Shown: positions 12,175-22,946 of the stretch, one piece after another
Position numbering within the stretch: position 1 is the first letter of the stretch
How the letters are laid out: every line of letters starts with the position of its first letter
Source: Ceratopteris richardii
Lineage: Eukaryota; Streptophyta; Polypodiopsida; Polypodiales; Pteridaceae
Direction of reading: 5' to 3'
NCBI GenBank assembly: GCA_020310875.1
Contig: CM035415.1
Location: 194,432,432-194,496,431 of the forward strand
DNA length: 64,000 bases
Notes under the pieces: model-generated
What the model saw: only the letters and a program-made list of their open reading frames with translations
Databases searched by the model: none
Told to the model about the DNA's origin: nothing
Program-made: the position numbers and the translations under genes

Positions 12175-14140
12175 CTCCCCCTCAATCATCAATTGAGGTT
12201 TTCTCTATCTTCTTTATGCCTGCCATGTCTTTGAACTTCTCTAGCTTTGGTCCATCCAAGCTTTTGGTAAGCATATCAGCTATCTGATCTTTTGTTGAAG
12301 TATGTATGACTTCAATCTCTTTATCCATCACCTTCTCTCTCAGAAAGTGATACTGAATCTCAATGTGTTTAGTCCTGGCATGAAAAACAGGGTTAGCAAC
12401 TAGATACAATGAACTCATGTTATCTCCATATATGATAGGTGTACTCTGTATAGTGTCAAAACTCTTCATTAGAGTCTTAATCCATATTATTTCCTTTGCA
12501 GCTTCAACCATTCCTTTGTACTCTGCTTTTGTAGATGACAAAGCAACTGTATGTTGCTTCTTTGAACACCAAGAGATTAACTTATCTCCCACATAACACA
12601 TGTATCCATAGGTTGACCTTCTATCATCAGGATTACCTGCCCAATCTGCATCACTATATACTTTAATGTTTGTATCTGATGTAAAACCATAATACAAACC
12701 CTCTTTGAGTTAAATGTACCTCAACACTCTTTGACCTGCAATCCAATGTTCTTTCCTAGGACAATGCATGAATTGGGACAAAACCCCAACTGCATATGAT
12801 AAATCAGGCCTAGTTAATGTAGCATAGATTAAACTACCAACCAAACTCTGATATAACTTCATATCCTTGAATCCTTCTCCACCATATCTGCTCAATTTGT
12901 GATTCACCTCCATTGGAGTAGGTGCTACCCTGCAATCATTCATTTTAAACTTGATTAACAAGTTCTTCAAATACCTTTCTTGAGTCACATACACTCCATG
13001 TTGAGTGTATGAAATCTCCATGCCCAAGAAGTATGACAAATCTCCCAAATCACTAATTTTGAACTCTTTCTCCATTTGCTTCTTTAGGCTTTGAATGCCT
13101 TTCTCATCTGTACGTGTAAGAATTATATCATCAACATATATGCACATATAAATGAACCCATCATCACTTGCTTTAACAAGCAAGCTACTATCTTCCTTAG
13201 ATACTTGAAATCCAAGTTCCTTTAAGAACTTTACAAGCCTATAGTTCCATGCCCTTGGGGCCTACTTCAAGCCATATAAAGCTCTCTTGAGCTTACACAC
13301 ATGATCTGGATACCTTCCATCTCTGAATCCTTGAGGTTGCTCCATGAAAACATCATCTGAAATATAACCATTCAAAAAAGCATTCTTCACATCTAATTGA
13401 CACAATTTCCAACCTTTACATGCAGCAATTGCTATGAGTGTTCTGATGGTTGTCATCTTTTCCACAGGACTATAAGTCTCATCATAATCAATACCATATG
13501 TTTGAGCAAACCCTTTCACAACAAGTCTAGCTTTGTACCTAGACACACTTCCATCTGCAAACCTTTTTGTCTTGTAGACCCACTTACATCCAATGATCTT
13601 CTGGCTATTTGGTTTTGGAACCAAATCCCATGTTTGATTCTCCATCAATGCATCATATTCTTCCTGCATAGCTTTCTCCCAATTTTCTTTACCTTTTGCT
13701 TCTTCATATGTAGAAGGGTCTTCATCTACTTTTATCATGTAAGCATAATCTTTGGTAGCCAAAAAAGAAGTATCATAGCTATACCTTTGTAGGTTGCCAC
13801 TTGTGTCTTGATGACCTTCTAAGTTCTCCACTCCTTGAGGTTTCTGGTTCTTCACACTCAGGATCAAATCTTGGCATTTCTTCAACTTCAACCTGCACTT
13901 CATTATTCTCCTCTTCATCAAATATATGTACCTTTGATTTACCTTTCCTTTGACTCACAACTTCTTCATCATCTGTATTAATATTGATAGTACCTGCATA
14001 CCAAGTACCTTACTCATCAAATGTAACATCCTTAGACACAATGAATTGTTTTGTGGATGGACTCCACAACCTATATCCCATCTGCTTATCATCATAACCA
14101 ATGAACACATACTTTTCAGCTTTAGGTTCCAATTTGTGTC
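12175..14140 (-). pseudogene. Copia C1 pol 3' part: end of integrase, RT, RNase H
   Basis: On the minus strand this reads from KLEPKAEKYVFIGYD (14140, integrase C-terminal region) through RT with YVDD (CIYVDDIILT) to RNase H (YSDADWAGNPDDRRSTYGY, then VALSSTKAEYKG) and ends at the polypurine tract CTCCCCCTC (12175-12183 on plus). It is very close to C2. It is disrupted by a frameshift near 13900, TAG at 13262-13264 where C2 has CAG (GLK-Q-APRAW), and a deletion with frameshift near 12700. The gag, protease and most of integrase are cut off by the B LTR at 14141. Confidence 0.9.
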
Positions 14141-14747
14141 TGTTGAAGCTCAAAGTCAAGGACAAAGCATGGAAGCACATCAAAAGGTGGACACAAGGAA
14201 AGAGAGCAAGTAGGGAGCTCCAAGAAGTTTATGTCAAATTTTCAGAAGAATCCCCTACAAAAATAGTGATTTTTATCACTAAAAACCATTGTAAATACCA
14301 TTATCTATTTTTATAACTCCATTTTGTTCAAGCCGTGGAGTCCTAGAGCTTGAGGAGTATTAGAAGTACCATCGTACCAATTTTCATAATTTTTAGACTT
14401 CGTTTGAGCCCTCAAATAAGCCTTGGAACCTAATTTTTAACTAGGCCGGACACTAGGTCTGGACAGGGCCAAAACTAGTCACAAAACTATAAAAAGAGCT
14501 AGAGAGCTCATTTTTGGGTTGGCTTGTTAGAGAATAGAGCTTTTGTAAGAGAACTCTTTTGCAATCGAAGCTCTCCATTGTTCCTCTCTTTGATCTTACT
14601 TTGTGCGTGTGTGTGTGTGTATGTGTGTGAATGTTTGTGTGCTTTCACTCCCGCACTTGTGCCTTCACTTGCTCGTGGTCTTCATACCGGTCCTCACGTC
14701 TCCGCGGATTGACAAGTAAAGGAGGTGGTGCTTACGCTTGAGCTATA
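14141..14747 (+). repeat. 5' LTR of element B
   Basis: This 607-bp LTR has the same family features as the A LTR. It has TATAAAAA at 14488-14495 with CTAGTCA just upstream, and a TG-rich tract near 14606-14640. The last bases read GCTATA where A has GCTACA, so the terminal CA is mutated. Confidence 0.92.
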
Positions 14748-14755
14748 CCAAATTT

Positions 14756-14773
14756 TGGCGCCGTTGCCGGGGA
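14756..14773 (+). other. PBS for tRNA-Asp, element B
   Basis: TGGCGCCGTTGCCGGGGA is identical to the A PBS. C0 inserted immediately after it. Confidence 0.93.
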
Positions 14774-14777
14774 GAGA

Positions 14778-15867
14778 TGTTGGGAGAGATGGTTGGATGC
14801 ACTCAAGAGATTGAGTTGAAGCTGCTAGACTTGCTTTGCTCCAACCCTCCTTTGCTTCAGATATGCTTAGTACACTTGATTAGCTTCCAAATAATACCAA
14901 GAAATCATATATGTACTTTGCAAATGATATGTGTAATGATCAAATCAAAACAGACTACTTGAGACTTCAAGAATTCAAGAAAACTTGCTAATTTGGTATT
15001 GACACCTGCTCAGTCTTTCACTCAGTATGACCAGCACACTTACAATTGATCAAATTCCTTCTGGACATACTAAATTAGCTTAGCAAGCTACCATTTGCAA
15101 GTAGAATGAGATAAAATGATAAACTACACACTGAGAAATCACTTTAGCAAAATTATATGTAGCCGCGACTTTTTAGGAGCTCTGCAGAAGAATACCAGAG
15201 GTCACTTCGAGCGAGATTTCTCCGATCTGGCTGATCCAATGACCTTGAAATTTTGTAGACATGTAGAAGACTTTGAGCTGAATCCAATGGGCTTTGAATC
15301 ACTGGATTTGAATAAGTAGATCCTGAGATATGCCCTGTTGAAGTTGACAGACTTGGAGATGATGACTCAGAGAAAACAGAGATAATGAATGTGTATACTT
15401 CTATTGATTGATGTAGTTGTACAATCCCATTAGCATGACAAGCATAGCTAAATGAGGTGTTGTGGTGTAGGCTATAAAGTAGCACTAACACACACAGAGT
15501 TACAATGGTAGAATGCCTCGGGGAGTGAGCTCAATTGGACTAGCTTACCCGCGACTTTTTACATTGACTTTTATAGAAGTTGAGTTGAGATTTGAATTTG
15601 AATTCAAATTCAAATCTCCTATAATCACTCCTCTAAAAGTAGGGAGATATTCTCTCCATTTACACCATCCAATTTCCACGACTTAATCAAGTAGGTGTGT
15701 GTTCATAAATGACAAGTCACTAAGACTTTTACAATGAAAGTAAAAAGATAATAAATCATAGGTATGGGTTCCTATGCTCTTCCCTTCAAGTGAAGCCTTG
15801 ATGAAAATTGTCCAAGCTAATCTTCCAAAGTTCCAAGCCAAGTTTGAAGGCTGGAAATGCACCAACA
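14778..15867 (-). repeat. 3' LTR of C0
   Basis: The LTR is bounded by TGTTGG...ACCAACA on plus. On the minus strand a TATAAAAG box lies at 15568-15575, and a perfect 32-bp palindrome centred on GAATTC lies just upstream at 15587-15618. The polypurine tract (plus CTCCCCCTC, 15869-15877) is directly adjacent. Confidence 0.94.
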
Positions 15868-15908
15868 GCTCCCCCTCAAGCCAAGCACTTTGGCTTAAGT
15901 CTTCATCT

Positions 15909-18900
15909 TTAGTCTTCAATCACATCCTGCAATCCAATCATGGATTTGAATCTGCATAACTTGTTTCCATCCAATGCTTTAGTGAGTAAATCTGCACATT
16001 GCATATTAGTAGACACATAAGTCAATTGAATGTCTTTGCTTAGCAATTTTTCTCTCACATAGTGGTAATGAACCTCTATGTGTTTTGTCCTAGCATGATA
16101 TATTGGATTAGCTGCAAGGTGAAGAGAGCTTGTGTTATCTCCAAAGATGATTGGAGGCCTAGTGTATAGGCCTAGCTCTGTATACAAAAGCTTTAACCAG
16201 ATAGCTTCTTGAGTGGCATTGGCAAGCCCTCTATACTCTGCTTCAGTGGATGACAATGCCACTGTAGGTTGCTTCTTGGCTAACCAAGAAATAGGTTTAT
16301 CTCCTGCAAAGCAAATGTAACCTGATGTGCTCCTCCTATCATCCTTGCATCCTGCCCAATCTGCATCTGAGTATACTTTAATGTCAATATCTGATGTATA
16401 AGGAAAGTACAAACCATGGTTCTGAGTTCCCTTCAAATACTTCAAGATCTTCTTTGTTGCCTCTAGGTGAGGTACCCTTGGTTTGTGCATGAATTGGCTT
16501 AGCACACTAACTCCATATGCTATGTCAATTCTTGTCAAGGTAGCATAATTCAAACTACCTACCATGCTTTGATATCCTGTAATGTCTTGTATTTCATCCC
16601 CTTCATGAGCACTAAGCTTTAGGTTGACCTCCATTGGAGTAGTTGAGACTTTAGCATCCTGCAAGCCAAACTTCTTGACCATATCTTGTACATACTTCTT
16701 TTGAGTGATAGATATACCTGAGTTGGTGTAGACTAACTCAAGACCTAAGAAGTACTTCAATAATCCAAGATCATTGATCTTGAATTCCTTCATCATCTGT
16801 CCTTTGATGTGTCTAATCCCATTGACATCATGGCCTGTAATGATGATGTCATCAACATAAACACACAAATAGATTACCTCTGTACTACTTCTCTTTATGA
16901 ACAGAGAAGTATCAGCTTTGCTCATCACAAATCCTTGGTCTTGGAGGTAGGTTGTCAACCTGTAATTCCATGCCCTAGGTGCCTGCTTCAAACCATATAG
17001 AGCCTTCTTCAATTTACAAACATAATTTACCTTCTTGGGATCTTCATAGCTAGGTGGTTGTGACATGTAGACTTCTTCAGATATCCATCCATTCAAGAAA
17101 GCATTCTTGACATCTAATTGGTACATGTTCCAATTCTTGGATGCAACTACACTCACCAATATTCTGATAGTTGGCATCTTAGCCACAGGAGAAAATGTCT
17201 CCTCATAATCAATGCCTTGGGTTTGTGCAGAACCCTTGGAAACCAACCTAGCTTTGTGCCTGTTTATTGTTCCATCAGAATTCCTCTTTAGCTTGTAGAT
17301 CCATCTGTATCCTATCACCTTCATAGTGTCCTTCTTGGGTACCAAGTCCCAAGTATCACTCTCCTTGAGAGCTTCCATTTCTTCATCCATAGCTCCTTTC
17401 CATTCTGGTTTGGTAATTGCTTCTTCATAAGTACCTGGTTCTTCATTTAAAAAATCCTTTACAAGATATACAGAATGTTTAGTTACAAGTGATGTGTCAT
17501 ACCCATATCTGATAGGCTTCTTACTTTCTCTCTGAGATCTCCTCATAGCTTGAGTTGAGGATTCTGGTATATCCGCTAGCTTCTTCATCTTCATCTTTCC
17601 TTTGGATTTCCATGCCTTGAATTCCTCAAGGTTAATTGTATCATCATCATCTGAGCTTGAGTCTTCTTTCTAGATTGGTTCCTCCTTGGTAAGCCTTGGA
17701 AAATCTTCTTCCATGTCATAAGGTAGACTAACCTTCCTGCATTCATTCTCATACCATGAGTCATTCTCATCAAAGATGACATCTCTGCTTACCTTGAAGC
17801 CTTTGTTTGTTGGGTTGTAGAATCTGTATCCCTTTTGGTTCAAATCATAACCAATGAAGATACATTTTTTAGCTTTAGGGTCTAGCTTTCCCCTTACCTG
17901 TGAGGGAATATGCACATATGCTACACAACCAAAGATTTTGCAATGATCCAGAGAAGGTCTCTTACCATGCCAAGCTTCATATGGTGTCATACCATCAAGT
18001 GATTTGGATGGCAACCTATTTATGAGATAGGTGGCAGTGGATACACCTTCTGCCCAAAGATAATTTGGCAGCTTCTTTTCATTAAGCATAGACCTAGCTG
18101 TTTCTACTATGAGTCTATTCCTTCTTTCAGCTACTCCATTTTGTTCAGGTGAGTACCTTGTGGTTATCTCCCTTTTGATGCCTCTTTCCTGCAAGAAATC
18201 TTCAAACTCATTGGAGAAGTACTCTCCTCCACCATCTGACCTTAGCCTTTTCAAGCTTCTTCCTGTTTGATTTTCAACAAGTGCAAGATACCTCTTGAAA
18301 CAATTAAACACTTCATTTTTATGTTTCATAAAGTATAAGATAGTCCACCTGCTATAGTCATCAATGAAGGACACATAGTACCTTGAACCTGAAATGGAGG
18401 GATCCTTGCTAGGTCCCCAAACATCTGTGTGTAGCAAGTCTAGGTAGTCTTTATGCATGAAACCTTTCCTTGAATAGGGCAACCTGTGAGACTTACCAAA
18501 CTGACAAGCACCACACTTGTAAATCATGTGTTGCTTGGATACATTAGGTATCCCAAGCACACATTGATCCCTGCACATTTGCTTTAAGGTTCTTTCACCT
18601 ATGTGACCTAACCTCTTGTGCCATATTTCTAACTCTGAAAGTGTTTGATCCTTGTAATTATATAAAGCAATGTTCTTGGTGTCTTCTAGCTCAAAAGTAA
18701 ACAATCTACCTGATTTCTCCCCCTTGGCAATTCTTTTGAAACCATGTCTTGGGTCTTCCACATATGCTCCATGTTGAGTGAACCTGACCTGCAAACCTTT
18801 CTCCACAATCTGACCAACACTCATTAGATTCTTGGTGATGGTTGGTACATAGAGTACCCTGCTCAATAGGTTCTGGTTACCATCACATGTCTTTACATTT

Positions 18901-20135
18901 CCAATCTTAACAACAGAATGTTTAGTATCATCACCTGTCTGTACCTGATGTTTGCCCTTGGGTTCTTCCAAATCAGAGAGTAGTGCCACATTGCCAGCTA
19001 CATGGTTAGAACATCCTGAATCAATATAAAATAAATGATCATCATTTGTACCTGCCTTGGAGGTCATATTCATGATCAATAGGGAGTCATCTTGCTCCTC
19101 TGTGTAGTTGTTGTAATCCCTTCTATTTCTGAATCCACCTTGATAATTACCATTGTGGTTGTGGTTGTAATTGTTGTTGTATTGATTGTTGTATCCATTG
19201 TAGCCTTGGTGTTGGTTGAACCTGCCTCTCCCTTGAGAGTATCCACCTCTTTGATAGCCTCTTCCTCTCTGATTCTTGTAGTTCTTGTAGCATTCATCTG
19301 TGGTATGATTGGACAATCCACAAATGTTGCATGGTGATGAGTTGTAGGGTCTCCCCCTACCTGACTTACCTCCTCTGCCTCTTCCTCTTGAGGGTCTACC
19401 TCTCCCTGCATAGTTTGCTTGGGAGGTAGAACCTTCTTCATCAACCTTCTTACTTTTACCTTTATCTTTAACCTTCTTATCAGTATATAGAGCAGAGGGG
19501 TTGTTACCTTTTGATTGATCTCCTGCCTTTGTAAACTTTGCTTCATGTGTGAATAGTTGGCCCATGAGTGTTGTGAGATTTGGGGTATGCATGTCCATGT
19601 AGAGGTCCATTGCAGTGGTGAAGCTTTCCCACTTATCATCTGCCTTGAGTCCATTTGTTACTTGCCTGACTATTTGCTCCTCTTCAATCTCCTCTCCAAT
19701 GCTTGCTAATTGGTCTGCCACATCTTTAATCTTGGTCACATACTCTGAGACTGATTGCTTGGGCTACTTCCTAAGGGTTGTGAATTCAATCCACAGTTGA
19801 TTCTTCCTGGCCCTTGTGTTGGAAGAGAAATATGTTGACAGAGTTTCCCAAGTCTCTTGGGAAGTCTTACACTTCCTTATATGAGGTAAAAGGAAATCAG
19901 ATATAGAGTTAAGAAGGTAAGACCTTGCCAAAGCATCTTTTGCACACCATTGGTTGAGCCTCTCTTGTTCATCCTTGGTGGGTAGTCCTCTAGCTTTGAA
20001 TGAGGGCAATTCCTCATCTCCTGATATGTATCCAAATAAGCTTCTTCCTTGTAGATAGGTCTTCATCCTTAGAGACCAAGCTTGGTAATTGTTCCTGTCC
20101 AATTTGTCAATGAATGAAGGAAAACCATCTCCCAT
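15909..20135 (-). pseudogene. C0 gag-pol polyprotein with two in-frame TAG stops
   Basis: A single frame of about 1,409 codons runs from ATG at 20133-20135 (MGDGFPSFIDKLDRNNYQAW), 12 bases after the PBS. It has a copia gag domain, zinc knuckle CNICGLSNHTTDEC (C-x2-C-x4-H-x4-C), and protease FYIDSGCSNH. Integrase has HHCC (RLGHIGERTL, then CGACQ), core HTDVWGPS, SDGGGEYF and NGVAERRNR. RT has CVYVDDIIITG, and RNase H has SDADWAGCKDDRRSTSGY and ALSSTEAEYRG. Gly/Arg/Asn-rich repeats flank the knuckle. Two TAG codons interrupt it, at 19764-19766 (after LRK) and 17670-17672 (after KEEPI), with the same frame open on both sides. These look like point nonsense mutations; readthrough is possible but unsupported. 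Confidence 0.93.
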
Positions 20136-20147
20136 GTTTACCTTATT

Positions 20148-20160
20148 GGCTCTGATACCA
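20148..20160 (-). other. PBS for initiator tRNA-Met, C0
   Basis: The minus strand reads TGGTATCAGAGCC, one base inside the 5' LTR end, which is the canonical plant copia primer site. Confidence 0.95.
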
Positions 20161-20161
20161 C

Positions 20162-21256
20162 TGTTGGGAGAGATGGTTGGATGCACTCAAGAGATTGAGT
20201 TGAAGCTGCTAGACCTGCTTTGCTCCAGCCCTCCTTTGCTTCAGATATGCTTAGTACACTTGATTAGCTTCCAAATAATACCAAGAAAGCATATATGTAC
20301 TTTGCAAATGATATGTGTAATGATCAAATCAAAACAGACTACTTGAGACTTCAAGAATTCAAGAAAACTTGCTAATTTGGTATTGACACCTGCTCAGTCT
20401 TTCACTCAGTATGACCAGCACACTTACAATTGATCAAATTCCTTCTGGACATATTAAATTAGCTTAGCTTAGCAAGCTACCATTTGCAAGTGGAATGAGA
20501 TAAAATGATAAACTACACACTGAGAAATCACTTTAGCAAAATTATATGTAGCCCCGACTTTTTAGGAGCTCTGTAGAAGAATACTAGAGGTCACTTCAAG
20601 CAAGATTTCTCCGAGATGGCTGATCCAATGACCTTGAAATTTTGTAGGCATGTAGAAGACTTTGAGCTGAATTCAATGTGCTTTGAATCACTTGATTTGA
20701 ATAAGTAGATCCTGAGATATGCTCTGTTGAAGTTGACAGACTTGGAGATGATGACTCAGAGAAAACAGAGATAATGAATGTGTATACTTCTATTGATTGA
20801 TGTAGTTGTACAATCCCATTAGCATGACAAGCATAGCTAAATGAGGTGTTGTGGTGTAGGCTATGAAGTAGCACTAACACACACAGAGTTACAATGGTAG
20901 AATGCCTCGGGGAGTGAGCTCAATTGGACTAGCTTACCCGCGACTTTTTACATTGACTTTTATAGAAGTTGAGTTGAGATTTGAATTTGAATTCAAATTC
21001 AAATCTCCTATAATCACTCCTCTAAAAGTAGGGAGATATTCTCTCCATTTACACCATCCAATTTCCACGACTTAATCAAGTAGGTGTGTGTTCATAAATG
21101 ACAAGTCACTAAGACTTTTACAATGAAAGTAAAAAGATAATAAATCATAGGTATGGGTTCCTATGCTCTTCCCTTCAAGTGAAGCCTTGATGAAAATTGT
21201 CCAAGCTAATCTTCCAAAGTTCCAAGCCAAGTGTGAAGGCTTGAAATGCACCAACA
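20162..21256 (-). repeat. 5' LTR of C0
   Basis: This 1,095-bp LTR has TATAAAAG on minus at 20957-20964 and the same 32-bp palindrome at 20976-21007. It carries an extra AGCTT-type 5-bp repeat relative to the 3' LTR near 20461-20470. Confidence 0.94.
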
Positions 21257-21261
21257 AGAGA

Positions 21262-22946
21262 GCTTGGAGGATGAGCGTTGTGATGGTAAGATCGTAGATT
21301 TGCGACGTTGGAAGGTAAAAAAACTGTCATTTCAGTTCATTTTCTGTTTTTTCCTCTTCATCGTCACCATCATCATCATCTCCACCTTCTTCCATCTTCT
21401 TCTTCATAGAAATTTCTTGTTTTTTAGTGCATTTTCACCATTTTCATACCATTTTTCATGCATTATTGTGTGGGAAGGAGTTAGGAGGTGCAAGGGAGAG
21501 CAAGCGCTGTGTTTTTTTCATGATTTTCTGTTCATACGGAGCTCGCCATTGTCGGCGCTCAGAAATTTGAATTTCCCGCCAAAAAACGCGATTCTGTGAT
21601 GTAAATCGTGATTCTGTGAAAATTCAAAATTTTTTGAAAAAATCACGATTTTTTGTTTTCCCGCCTAAAATTTGGCTGAAAGAATCACGATTCTGTGGTC
21701 ATTCTCAGAATCGCGATTCTATGATTGTGCTCAAAATCGCGATTTTCGAAAATCACGATTTTCAGCCAAAAACACGATTCTCTAAAAAAACACGATTCTC
21801 TAAAAACACGATTTTCAAAAAAACAGGATTCTCTGCTTAAAATCGCGATTTTCACGTCAAAAAACACGATTCTGAAGAAACACGATTTTGTGAATCACGA
21901 TTCTTTGAGACAAAATCGCGATTCTCTAAAATACGATTTTCAAAAACACGATTTTCTGCTCAAAATCGCGATTCTCACCAATCACGATTTTCATTAAAAA
22001 CACGATTTTGTGAAAAGGCGATTCTGTGAAAACACGATTTTTTGCTCAAAATCGCGATTTTCAAAAAACACGATTCTGTGCTCAAAATCGTGATTTTCTA
22101 AAAAACACGATTCTCTGCTCAAAATTGCGATTCTCACAAATCACGATTTTCAGCAAAAACACGATGTTGTGAAAACACGATTTTGTGAATCACGATTCTC
22201 TGAGACAAAATCACGAATTTCACGTAAAAAAAAAATAATAATAAATAAAAAATTTAAAAAAAACACGATTTTCAAAAAACACGATTTTGTGCTCAACATC
22301 GCGATTTTCAAAAACACTATTCTCTAGTCAAAATCGCGATTTTCATGTCAAAAAAAAAACACGATTCTGAGAAAACACGATTCTGTGCTCAACATCGTGA
22401 TTTTCAAAAACACGATTCTGTGCTCAACATCGCGATTTTCAAAAACACGATTCTGTGCTCAACATCGCGATTTTCAAAAACACGATTCTGTGCTCAACAT
22501 CGCGATTTTCAAAACACGATTTTCTGCTCAAAATCGCGATTTTCAAAACACGATTTTGTGAAAACACGATTCTCTTGAAGTTCACAAAATCGCGATTTTC
22601 TTGAAGTTCACAAGATCGCGATTTTCTTGAAGTTCACAAAATCGCGATTTTCTTGAAGTTCCCAAAATCGTGATTTTTTCCAGAAGGTCTTGTTTGCCTG
22701 TTTCGACCCCAGGAGCCTGATTTGACATAACGTTTTCATCCAAAGTCCATTTTTTGAGCTCTATAGCTCGTTGGAAAGCTCGTTTCAAATCCTACACGGC
22801 CTCAACTATTTTTTATAAGAATAATGCGTTGATTTTCAGATAGGATATTTTGAAGTTAACCCTCTAGTGGGACTAGGAAACCAAGGGGGTCCCAAGGGAA
22901 TTTTGAGCAATACAAAGGGGAATTTTGGGACTAGAAGACAAAGATT
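21262..22946 (+). other. 5' leader of element B
   Basis: This is 1.7 kb between PBS (after removing C0) and gag ATG. The first ~340 bp match the A leader. Then comes the palindrome-rich array (separate entry), then about 265 bp of ordinary sequence with TTTTGAGCTCTATAGCTCG and a GGGGTCCC-like segment. Only short accidental ORFs are present. Confidence 0.82.
21588..22680 (+). repeat. Degenerate array of AATCGCGATT-type palindromes
   Basis: About 1.1 kb consists of two alternating short words: CACGATTCTGTG/CACGATTTTGTG-like and (A)AAATCGCGATTTTC-like. By eye about 17 copies contain TCGCGA within AATCGCGATT. Spacing varies at roughly 25-50 bp, with a more regular 36-37-bp period at 22380-22510. 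Words such as CACGATTTTGTG and CACAAAATCGTG are complementary, so the transcript can fold on itself or pair between molecules. The same words recur in the D leader. Confidence 0.9.

Larger units (their letters stand above)
14778..21256 (-). mobile_element. Copia element C0, full length with target duplication
   Basis: This is a complete LTR element on the minus strand. It is flanked by the 5-bp duplication AGAGA (14773-14777 and 21257-21261), and removing it rejoins the B leader exactly. It has 1,090/1,095-bp LTRs, an initiator-Met PBS, one gag-pol frame and a polypurine tract. The two LTRs differ at roughly 20 positions plus one 5-bp indel by eye, so it is older than C2. Confidence 0.95.

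Noticed and set aside
4438..14747. A and B LTRs as the two ends of one element
   Set aside because: Both are followed by a PBS, so both are 5' LTRs. The B LTR is preceded by C1 pol, not a polypurine tract, and flanks do not match.
19092..19337. Plus-strand Val/Ile-rich ORF that could look like a membrane protein
   Set aside because: It is the antisense shadow of the Asn/Gly/Tyr-rich gag linker of C0.
21588..22680. CRISPR array
   Set aside because: Repeat units are short and degenerate with irregular spacing and no unique spacers. The context is a plant retrotransposon leader.
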